Position numbers and translations under genes: made by a program. The notes under the pieces were generated by a model. That model ran no database searches. It was not told where the DNA came from and saw only the letters and a program-made list of their open reading frames with translations. Shown one piece after another: positions 25,461 through 33,137 of a stretch of 33,137 nt of DNA (position 1 is the first letter of the stretch; each line of letters begins with the position of its first letter). This DNA is from Lentisphaerota bacterium (GTDB lineage: Bacteria > Verrucomicrobiota > Kiritimatiellia > RFP12 > JAAYLN01). Location: contig JAAYLN010000141.1 of assembly GCA_012521875.1 (NCBI GenBank), positions 1-33,137 on the forward strand, in the 5' to 3' direction.

Positions 25461-26027
25461 ATGCGGAGTTTGAACGCTTTGGGCCGAACCGACAAGCAAT
25501 TGATTGCCGACTACCGCTCCTCCGGGGATCCGCGGATCCTGGAGGAGATCGTGGAACGGCATATGGGCAACGTGCGGGCCGCGGTATATCCGCTGGTCTT
25601 GAACGACGCGGATGCCGACGACGTGGCGCAGGAGGCCATGCTGCGCATTCTCGCCGGGCTGGGCTCCTTCCGGGGCTCCGCGGCCTTCTCGACCTGGTGC
25701 TACCGCGTGGCGGTCAACACGGCGCTGAGCTTCCTGCGCCGGCAGAAGCGCCGGCGTGCCCGCTTTACGGATGCCGACTTGTCGGACGAGGCGCTGGAGC
25801 ATGAGGATCACGCGCCGCCGCGGCAGGCCGAGGTCTCGGAGCTAAACCAGCGGATCACCGCCGCCATGGAGCTGCTGCCGCCGGAACAGCGCGCCGCCCT
25901 GGCGCTGGTCGCGATCCGGGGATTGAGCGAGAGGCAGGCCGCCGTCGCCTGCCAGTGCTCCTTCGCCACCCTGCGCTGGCGTCTCTTCCGCGCCCGGCAG
26001 CGGTTGAAACTGGAACTAGGTATGTAG
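25461..26027 (+). CDS. ECF-type RNA polymerase sigma factor
   Basis: DADDVAQEAMLRILAGLGSFRGSAAFSTWCYRVAVNTALSFLRRQKRR (region 2) and LPPEQRAALALVAIRGLSERQAAVACQCSFATLRWRLFRARQRLK (region 4). Confidence 0.93.
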   Translation: MRSLNALGRTDKQLIADYRSSGDPRILEEIVERHMGNVRAAVYPLVLNDADADDVAQEAMLRILAGLGSFRGSAAFSTWCYRVAVNTALSFLRRQKRRRARFTDADLSDEALEHEDHAPPRQAEVSELNQRITAAMELLPPEQRAALALVAIRGLSERQAAVACQCSFATLRWRLFRARQRLKLELGM

Positions 26028-26128
26028 GAGTGCCCAGGGTATGCCGCAGGATGATGATTTCGACAGGGCGTCCCGCCTGGGCGGGCGCATGGAACACAGG
26101 ACAGATTTGACAACCACGCAGGCCTAGC

Positions 26129-26914
26129 ATGAAACAACCACTCGACAAGCTACTACGCGACTGGGCCGCCAGCCACGAGCCCGACGCGGCCGCCCGGCGG
26201 CAACTGGAGGCACGCGTCGTGCGGGCCGCCCGCCGGAAGCTCCACAACGGCGGCCCCGCCCCGGTGCCGGCCCCGCGGCACCGTCCCTCCCCGCGCCAGC
26301 TCCACCACCTGCTCTGGTTCGCCGCCGGCATGGCGGCGACCATCCTGATCGCGGTGGTCTGGCATTTTGCCGCCGCTCACGCGCCCGCCCCCGCGCCGGC
26401 CGCGTCGCCGCTGGCCGAGGAGCGCGGCCTGTTTGCCGGCCGCCACCGCTCGATGGTCCGCATCTTCCGCGAGACCGAGCAGCTCTTCGGCTCCAACCTG
26501 CAGTGGGTGGCGCAGAGCGGCGACGAGGCCGAGCTGGGCGTCTCGCAAACCTCCGCGGATGGCAGGCCGCTGGTCGTGCGGCTCGTCATCGTGGCCCGCC
26601 CCCTAGGGAACGGCGCCTGGCGCCGCCTCTGGGAGACGGAGGTCGTCGCCCGCGCCAACGCCACGCTGGATCTGACGCCCGCCGGCCGGCCGGACGACCG
26701 CCTGATGCTGTGGATGCACTGCCTGGAGGGTGGGGCGGCCCTCGTCGAGAGCCGCCTTATGCTGCACGGCCCCGTCACCATCGAGGCCGAGACCAGCGAG
26801 GTGCTGAAGTTCGGCGCCACGCGCAAGGTCACCCGCGTCCTGCACGAGGGTGTCGAGTATCTCTTGTTGCAGACCGTCGCGCCGGTGGATGGAGGTGAGT
26901 CATGCCGTTCCTGA
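26129..26914 (+). CDS. Single-TM protein, putative anti-sigma-like factor
   Basis: Charged N-terminus (~60 aa), one TM (LLWFAAGMAATILIAVVWHF), then an extracytoplasmic domain; follows an ECF sigma gene. No zinc-binding HxxxCxxC motif seen. Confidence 0.65.
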   Translation: MKQPLDKLLRDWAASHEPDAAARRQLEARVVRAARRKLHNGGPAPVPAPRHRPSPRQLHHLLWFAAGMAATILIAVVWHFAAAHAPAPAPAASPLAEERGLFAGRHRSMVRIFRETEQLFGSNLQWVAQSGDEAELGVSQTSADGRPLVVRLVIVARPLGNGAWRRLWETEVVARANATLDLTPAGRPDDRLMLWMHCLEGGAALVESRLMLHGPVTIEAETSEVLKFGATRKVTRVLHEGVEYLLLQTVAPVDGGESCRS

Positions 26915-27870
26915 CGCCATCCTCCGCCGTGCGCCTGCGCCGCGCCGCCGCGCTGGCCGTGCTGCTTGCCTCTGGCGGCGCCCTGCCCGCCGCCGAGGCG
27001 GTTGTGAACGCCTTTGCCGGAAGCGAGACGCTGGTGATATGCCGCTCTTCCTTCGTCCCGCGGGCGGGCGAGGAGGTCTGGTTCCGCGTGGTCCGCGATC
27101 ACCGTACCGTGGCCGCCGGCACGGTACGTGCCGGTGGGGATGGCCGCATCGCGCTGCCCGTGGCCCTGCCCGGGATCAGGCCCGGCGTGGCCCTGCCGCT
27201 CGAGGTCACGCTGCGGGCCGGTTCGGAGCAGGGGAGGGTGCTGCCTGGCGGCGGTACGCTCTGGGCTCTCGCCGAACAGCCGCTGCCGCCGGGGCGCAAC
27301 CCCGCCGCACCGCGCGCGATCCGGCTCTATGACCCCGTCGGACGCACGGAGGCCGCCTTCCGCTCCATTAGCCTACCCTTCGAAAGCGTCGTCCGCCTCG
27401 CGGCGCTGGCGGCCATGACCAACACCACCCTGGTCGTGGGCGAGGATCTGGCGCTGGAGTCCGAGCGCGGCCTCTGGGAGGCGCTGATGGCCTCCGTCGC
27501 GCAGGGCAACCGCATACTGCTGCTGGCGCCCGCCGACGGTGTGCTGCGCCCGCCTGCCGACTGGCAACTGCTCATGGCCGGGCCTGCCGACAGGCTGCTG
27601 CGCGCCCCGCCCCGCGGCGGCGCGGCCTACAAGCTCGATCTCCGGGAATGGCCGCCGGCGGGTGCCGTGCGGATCCGTTTCCGGCTCGCCGCGATCCGTG
27701 ACCAGGTCGTCTTCGAGGCCGGCTCCGCCGCCGGCTGCGAGGCCGTCCGCTGGACCGATGCCGCCTCGGGCGGCTCCTTCACGGCCTGTGGCCTGGGAAT
27801 CATCGCTAGTTGGGAAACCGCACCCGCGGCCCGGTGGCTGCTGGTGGAACTGTTGAACGAGGAGAAGTAA
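26902..27870 (+). CDS. Hypothetical exported protein
   Basis: RBS GGAGGTGA before ATG 26902; signal-like LRRAAALAVLLASGGALPAAEA; overlaps the previous gene by 13 nt. Confidence 0.75.
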   Translation: MPFLTPSSAVRLRRAAALAVLLASGGALPAAEAVVNAFAGSETLVICRSSFVPRAGEEVWFRVVRDHRTVAAGTVRAGGDGRIALPVALPGIRPGVALPLEVTLRAGSEQGRVLPGGGTLWALAEQPLPPGRNPAAPRAIRLYDPVGRTEAAFRSISLPFESVVRLAALAAMTNTTLVVGEDLALESERGLWEALMASVAQGNRILLLAPADGVLRPPADWQLLMAGPADRLLRAPPRGGAAYKLDLREWPPAGAVRIRFRLAAIRDQVVFEAGSAAGCEAVRWTDAASGGSFTACGLGIIASWETAPAARWLLVELLNEEK

Positions 27871-27872
27871 GC

Positions 27873-28907
27873 ATGAACACAAACCGCAAGCACTGGATCA
27901 TCCTGACCGCCTGTGCGGTCATCGGCGCCGCACTGCACGCGGAGCCCGATACGCCCGCGACAGCGGACGCACCCAAGGCCGACGCAGCACCCGCCGCAGC
28001 ACCCGCCGCGGCGGAAGCCGCCGGGGAGGCCGCGCCGCAGTTGGCGGCCGAGCCGGTTCCCGCCGCCATTCTGGCCTTCGCCGAGCGCGGGCCGGCCGTC
28101 AAGGGCACCGCCGACAAGGTCGCCGACCTGCTCTTTGCCGAGCTCGCCGCCCACGACGGGCTCTGGCTGGTCGACCGCCAGGATCTGCAGCAGACCCTGT
28201 CCGAGCAGGAGCTTTCCGCCTCGGGCATGGTCAATCCGGCCCAGGCCGTCAGGATCGGCTCGCTGACCGGCGCCAAGGTGCTGATCACCGGCTCCGTCTT
28301 CGAGATCGACAAGGATCTGCACATCGTGGCCAAGATCATCGGCACCGAGACCACCCGCGTCCTCGGGGCCTCAGTCAAGGGGCTGGCCCGCGACGATCTG
28401 GGGCCGCTGGTGACGCAACTGGCCGCCAAGGTGGCCGAGACCGTCACGCGGAAGTCCGGCCTGCTCATCGCGCCTGAAGTCCGGCTGGAGGACCGCATCG
28501 CGGCGCTCAACCGGGCGCTCGGCGACAAGCGCCGGCCCGTGGTCGCGGTGCGCATCGCCGAGCGGCATGTCGGCCAGGCCACCATCGATCCCGCCGCCGA
28601 GACCGAGGTCGCGCTCTTCTGCAAGGAGACCGGCTTCACGGTGCTGGACCACGCGGATGCGGACAAGGCGGATATCCGGATCGAGGGCGAGGGATTCAGC
28701 GAGTTCGGACTGCGCCGCGGCAACCTGGTCAGCGTCAAGGCGCGTGTCGAGGTCAAGGCGGTTGACCGCAAGAGCGGCGAGGTCGTGGCCATTGACCGCG
28801 AGACCGCCGTCGAGGTTGACCTGACCGAGCAGATCGCCGGCAAGAAGGCGCTGCAGGCCGCCGCCGCCCGTATCGCCGAGCGCCTGCTGCCGAAGCTGGT
28901 GAAGTGA
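27873..28907 (+). CDS. Exported CsgG/FlgO-like protein
   Basis: Signal peptide MNTNRKHWIILTACAVIGAALHAE; PAAILAFAERG...GTADKVADLLFAELAAHDGLWLVDRQDLQQTLSEQELSASGM...GSLTGAKVLITGSVFEID; RBS GAGGAGAAG. Confidence 0.83.
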   Translation: MNTNRKHWIILTACAVIGAALHAEPDTPATADAPKADAAPAAAPAAAEAAGEAAPQLAAEPVPAAILAFAERGPAVKGTADKVADLLFAELAAHDGLWLVDRQDLQQTLSEQELSASGMVNPAQAVRIGSLTGAKVLITGSVFEIDKDLHIVAKIIGTETTRVLGASVKGLARDDLGPLVTQLAAKVAETVTRKSGLLIAPEVRLEDRIAALNRALGDKRRPVVAVRIAERHVGQATIDPAAETEVALFCKETGFTVLDHADADKADIRIEGEGFSEFGLRRGNLVSVKARVEVKAVDRKSGEVVAIDRETAVEVDLTEQIAGKKALQAAAARIAERLLPKLVK

Positions 28908-28920
28908 TGGTGCGAAGGTG

Positions 28921-31900
28921 ATGACCGAACCACGAATCGCGTCATTCCGCACGCTGGCCGACCTGCTGACGGTGCAACTGGCGCAGACGCCCGGCGTCGA
29001 GACCGTCGAGCGCGCCGAACTGGACCGCGTTTTGCGCGAGCAGGCGCTCACCGCCGCCGGCCTGGCCGACGGCGCGCAGGGGCGCGTGGCCGTGGGACGC
29101 CTGCTGCGGGCCGATGGCTTTCTCTTCCTCGCGCGCACCGCCTCGCTGCGGCAGTACGCGTCGCGCCTGGTCGAGGCGCGCCACGGCTGCCAGGTCATGC
29201 AGATGCTCTACGCCACCAACGAGGCGCCGGCGGTGATCGCGGAACGCATCGCCGGTGCCGTGTCGGCCAAGCTGCCGACCCTGCGGCTGGCGGATGAGCA
29301 GCGCATCCTGCTCAACGTCATCCGCCTCGGCAACGCCACGCTCGATCCCCGGGCCGGCTGGATCGAGACCGACGGCGTCACGATGCTCTCGGGCTGTCTG
29401 GCGGCGCACCCCGCCGTCCTGGTTGTCGAGCGGCGCGAGATGGGCACGCTGCTGCAGGAGAGCCAGTTGGCCGATGCCGCCGCGCCCGCGTTCCGCGCCG
29501 CCGACTTCCTGATCGATGGCGATGTCTTTCTTACGCCTGGATCCACCAAGGCGCAAGATGATCTGCCCGTCACCCTCGTGCTGCGCCTGCGCGACATGCA
29601 ACTGGTGGAACAGGCGCGCGTGACGCGGTACGGTGGTCTCAACAATCTGGAGGACCTGCTGGTCGAGGCCGCCGCGGAGATGCTGAAAGAGGCAACGACT
29701 CGGCGGCCTGCCATCGAGGGCGCCGCGCAGCTCGAATCCCGCTTCATGAGGGATTTTGGACGCTTTGGCATGCATAAGCTTTGGGCGGTCGAGGCGGCAT
29801 ACGCCCTGGATGCCACCAATGCGGCTGCCCGCCGTGCGCTTGTCAATAGGCTGCTGCGCGTGGCGCAAACCGACAACACTCCCGCGCTTGCCACATGGGA
29901 ACAATGCCGCAGTGCTTATCTGGAGAGGGCGCATTATCTTGCGCAGGTTATCAGCCTCATCGAGCAGGATCCCGATTTGAGGAAGAAACGTTTGGTTGCC
30001 CAATTTCCCATGTCACACGTGCTTGTCGTCCGCGAGTACAAAACGACGCAGAGATATCTGGATTGGGCCAATGATCGCGAGTTGCAGGAGATCCTGCAAC
30101 CGGTACGGTCGCGGGCGCGCTTCGAGATGGCGCAGCACCTGCTGCCGCATGTCGGTTGGTACCCCTCCATGTGCCGGGAGCTCTACGCGATGTTCGAGAG
30201 CGTGGCGGAGTCGGCGACCTACTTGCAGACGCTGGCTGAGCGCCTGGCTGTAGATCCCCAGTTGAAGCCGCTCGAACGCCAGAAACGCGTCTCTGTGCTT
30301 CTGAGTTGCACAACGCTTCCGCCACGGCTCTACGACAACCTGTGTACCAACGCGGATCCTGTCGTCCGGTTTTTCGCGCATGTCAAGGCCGCCCGTGTCA
30401 GCGCCTCTGCCGAAAAGCGCGACCAACACTACACCGCCGTGTTGGAGCTGCTTCCCGATTTGCTGCGCTGCACGCAACTGGCCATCTTCTTCGCCGAGTG
30501 GCACTCGCGGAACGATGGACACCATCATTACAACTTTTTGCGCAATACGCTGCTTGCTATCCGCAACGCTGGCTTTGGTAAGCAGGTGAATGCCGCCCTG
30601 TTGGCCCAGTGCGAAATGTGGCTGGAAGCCGGCGATCTGGCCTCCCTGTGCGACACCTGGTCGGATCAGTATTTCGAATGGTTCGAGCAGGGCGTTGCCG
30701 ATTCACTGCTGGACCGGATAGGGATGCTTCGCACGGTGCCATCCACCCGTTTGCCGCGTTCACACCATGGAAAGAGGGCGCTGGAACGTATCGAGAAAAG
30801 CTGCATCGAGCTTGCCCGCCGCCGCAGTCCTGCGACTCAGGTCTCTCCCGGCGACAAGTTGGCGATGCTCGCGCCGAACGACCGTTACCTCAGGGAGCAC
30901 GGTATATCTCTGGATGGTCTCGACTTCGCGGTTACGCCGCAGCGCCTGTTGGTCGATGGCGATAAACTGTGGATTGCACTTGGCGGGCACGATCTAAACG
31001 ATTTTTCGCGGGACAATACCGACTACACCGGGTTGATACGGATGAACTTGAAAACCGGCGCCATCGACTACTCGCGCTTCGGTAAAATTGTAACCCCGCG
31101 TGGCCGCCCGTATGTATCGGACTGTCAACATGTGTACCATGCCTTTTCGCCTCTCTTCTTCTGGAAGGCAAATATCTGCCTTGCCAGGCGTGGACAGGGC
31201 GTATATCTGTTTCCCCGCGATGCACCTGCGGGCGCGGGCGACTTGTCCGACGTCCGACTGCTGGGCGCTGAGATCGGACTGTCGTCGCTCAACATAACGG
31301 ATGCCGCCGCGCTGGGCGACACGCTCTATATCGCGCTGCCCAACACCTTGCTTGCCTGGCGCAAGGACGCTGCCAAGGCGCGTGTCGTGGCGGTGACGGC
31401 CACGGAAACGGCGACCGGGCCACTGGCATCGGTCGGCTTGATTGATGGTCTGGTGGCTGATGCCGCGTCAGACCGGCTCTATCTTTTCACGAAGCGCTCA
31501 ATCTGGCGCTATACACCGGCTGACGATACATGGACAAAACTGGTCAGCGACGACCGCCGTGTCAGTACTTCGCGCTTGGCACATGGCATCATCACCAGCA
31601 CGCCTGGTCTGGTTCTGTTCACCAAAACACGGCGCAAGGGACGTGGTAGTGGTTCTTTGTTGAACGAGGCTTTAGTTGACATCACCGCTTGTTTCCGCCT
31701 GGCTGACGAGTCGATCGGAGACCCGCCTGTCGAACTCGCCACGCCCGAGAACTATCTGGCCCGCTACGATGTGGCGCGTTATCGCGGCGGTACGATCGTC
31801 ATCGGCGGCAACTATTTTATCAGCAGCCCTCCGGACTGGGAGTTGGCCTATCTGGTCGGGGCCACCAACACGATCAGCGGCGACATGCCCTGGCTCATTC

Positions 31901-33105
31901 CGCCAGCGGCACCCGCGACACCCCCTGCCGTGCCGTCGGGGAAGCCGGACACCCCACCCGTGTACACGCCGCTCGTCGCGGCCGCGCTGGCGGATGATAT
32001 TGACGGACTGAACCGTCTCCTGGATGCCGGAGCGTTAGTTGATGAATACGCCATGGATGGCATGACGCCGCTGGCGCATGCCGCGGCCAACGGGAAGGCG
32101 GCGGCTGTCCGGACGCTTATCGCCCGCGGTGCCGACATTGACGTGCCCAACGCCAAAGGCCGGACACCGCTCATGCTGGCGGCGGAACGCGGGCAGTTGC
32201 AATGCGTGGAACTGCTGCTGGTCGCCGGCGCCAACCCTCGTCACCGTGATAACCAGAGCCGCACTGCTTTGCAGGTTTCACCTGACCCGGGTATCTTGCG
32301 CGCCCTGATGGAGGCCGGTGCCAACCCGTTGGAGCCCAGCATTTCGGGACACTACCCAATGGATTTCTGTACATCAGGCTCAGAAAAGTATGAAATGCTG
32401 TGGCTGGGCACGATGCCGGGCGCGCTGGAGGTAAACCGGCGGCCCTTGCCGGTGCGCCCGCCATCGCACCTCGTCCATACCGCGCGCGTGGATCACGCTC
32501 TGGCGCGGCTGCGGCAGGGCGAGACACTTTCCGATGCGGAGCACAACGCCTGCCTCATAGCCTTTGCCCGCTATTATACCGAGGTCAGCAGCCGGCAGAA
32601 GTACATGTATGCCAGACGGTTCACCGAGCCCGAACGCACCGAACTTTTCCTGCAAGCCGTCAAGATGAGCTTCATTGATTGGCGGCGGCATGGCGGCTGG
32701 GCCTTCCGCTCCGATCTCCGCGCGGCGGTCTGTCCCGGGATCGAGCAGCGTCTGGCGGACGGGCCGTTCGACCCGTATCTAGCCTTCTGCACCCTCTTCC
32801 GCAAGGTGCAGCGTGGCGAGACGGAAGCCGCGCGCCGCGACTTCGAGCGCATCAGGGCGTCCGATCCTTTCCTTGCACGGCACGTGAGCCAGTGGTCCTA
32901 CCGCCACAACAAGCAGGCGGACTGGCTGATCGAGCCCTGCCTGGCCGGTGGCGACCGCGACAAGGTGCGTCAACTCGCCCAACTCGTCCGCCAGCAGGAA
33001 ACGCCCGAGATGCTGCGGATCGCCGCCGATCTCCACCGTCGCGGCGGCGACACCGCCGAAGCCGATGCGCTGCTGGCACGCGCGGAGAAGATGGAGGCAA
33101 AATGA
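28921..33105 (+). CDS. Giant multidomain protein (~1394 aa): CsgG/TolB-N-like modules + alpha-rich region + propeller-like region + ankyrin repeats + C-terminal helical region
   Basis: ERAELDRVLREQALTAAGL...ADGFLFLA; ERREMGTLLQESQLADA; ankyrin TPLVAAALADDIDGLNRLLDAGALVDEYAMDGMTPLAHAAANGKAAAVRTLIARGADIDVPNAKGRTPLMLAAERGQLQCVELLLVAGAN. Confidence 0.85.
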   Translation: MTEPRIASFRTLADLLTVQLAQTPGVETVERAELDRVLREQALTAAGLADGAQGRVAVGRLLRADGFLFLARTASLRQYASRLVEARHGCQVMQMLYATNEAPAVIAERIAGAVSAKLPTLRLADEQRILLNVIRLGNATLDPRAGWIETDGVTMLSGCLAAHPAVLVVERREMGTLLQESQLADAAAPAFRAADFLIDGDVFLTPGSTKAQDDLPVTLVLRLRDMQLVEQARVTRYGGLNNLEDLLVEAAAEMLKEATTRRPAIEGAAQLESRFMRDFGRFGMHKLWAVEAAYALDATNAAARRALVNRLLRVAQTDNTPALATWEQCRSAYLERAHYLAQVISLIEQDPDLRKKRLVAQFPMSHVLVVREYKTTQRYLDWANDRELQEILQPVRSRARFEMAQHLLPHVGWYPSMCRELYAMFESVAESATYLQTLAERLAVDPQLKPLERQKRVSVLLSCTTLPPRLYDNLCTNADPVVRFFAHVKAARVSASAEKRDQHYTAVLELLPDLLRCTQLAIFFAEWHSRNDGHHHYNFLRNTLLAIRNAGFGKQVNAALLAQCEMWLEAGDLASLCDTWSDQYFEWFEQGVADSLLDRIGMLRTVPSTRLPRSHHGKRALERIEKSCIELARRRSPATQVSPGDKLAMLAPNDRYLREHGISLDGLDFAVTPQRLLVDGDKLWIALGGHDLNDFSRDNTDYTGLIRMNLKTGAIDYSRFGKIVTPRGRPYVSDCQHVYHAFSPLFFWKANICLARRGQGVYLFPRDAPAGAGDLSDVRLLGAEIGLSSLNITDAAALGDTLYIALPNTLLAWRKDAAKARVVAVTATETATGPLASVGLIDGLVADAASDRLYLFTKRSIWRYTPADDTWTKLVSDDRRVSTSRLAHGIITSTPGLVLFTKTRRKGRGSGSLLNEALVDITACFRLADESIGDPPVELATPENYLARYDVARYRGGTIVIGGNYFISSPPDWELAYLVGATNTISGDMPWLIPPAAPATPPAVPSGKPDTPPVYTPLVAAALADDIDGLNRLLDAGALVDEYAMDGMTPLAHAAANGKAAAVRTLIARGADIDVPNAKGRTPLMLAAERGQLQCVELLLVAGANPRHRDNQSRTALQVSPDPGILRALMEAGANPLEPSISGHYPMDFCTSGSEKYEMLWLGTMPGALEVNRRPLPVRPPSHLVHTARVDHALARLRQGETLSDAEHNACLIAFARYYTEVSSRQKYMYARRFTEPERTELFLQAVKMSFIDWRRHGGWAFRSDLRAAVCPGIEQRLADGPFDPYLAFCTLFRKVQRGETEAARRDFERIRASDPFLARHVSQWSYRHNKQADWLIEPCLAGGDRDKVRQLAQLVRQQETPEMLRIAADLHRRGGDTAEADALLARAEKMEAK

Positions 33106-33137
33106 TGATGACCGAACCACGAATCACGTCATTCCGC
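33102..33137 (+). CDS. 5' end of a tandem paralog of the 28921 gene (truncated by the window)
   Basis: ATG ATG ATG ACC GAA CCA CGA ATC ACG TCA TTC CGC. From 33107 it matches 28920-28950 at 30 of 31 positions; ATGA overlap with the upstream stop. Confidence 0.65.
   Translation, partial: MMMTEPRITSFR

Noticed and set aside
26072-26085. Hairpin CCCGCC-TG-GGCGGG between the sigma and anti-sigma-like genes
   Set aside because: Short GC palindrome without a U-tract; too common at this GC content to call a terminator or attenuator.
28942-30003. 353-aa minus-strand ORF
   Set aside because: Antisense to the giant CsgG-like/ankyrin gene; no motif.

Overview
The window is a high-GC bacterial fragment. 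I infer a PVC-like lineage (Kiritimatiellota, Lentisphaerota or Verrucomicrobiota) from gene style only, at low certainty. The left part holds an AMP-forming acyl-CoA synthetase overlapping a GT4 glycosyltransferase, an Ldh_2-family dehydrogenase, a 5.5-kb secreted LamG/InlB-repeat/beta-helix protein, a Gfo/Idh/MocA oxidoreductase, a 1.36-kaa exported protein with a glycosidase-like region, a HicBA toxin-antitoxin pair, a GH99/WbsX-like protein, and a DUF1848 Fe-S protein. The right 11 kb is the best candidate for an undescribed system. A divergently transcribed CsgG/TolB-N-like + propeller protein faces an apparent operon of ECF sigma factor, single-TM anti-sigma-like protein, exported protein, CsgG/FlgO-like protein, and a giant CsgG-like + propeller + ankyrin protein. 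The first 31 nt of another copy of that giant gene are visible at the window edge, so the operon probably continues as a tandem paralog array. The intergenic regions carry many repeats: a composite element with TAAG motifs phased every 12-13 bp and a terminal hairpin, always oriented toward a downstream gene; 99-bp MITE-like double-hairpin elements with terminal inverted repeats; and several families of short tandem 'words'. No tRNA, rRNA, CRISPR, prophage or transposase gene was recognised. All domain names come from reading the translations, not from database searches.
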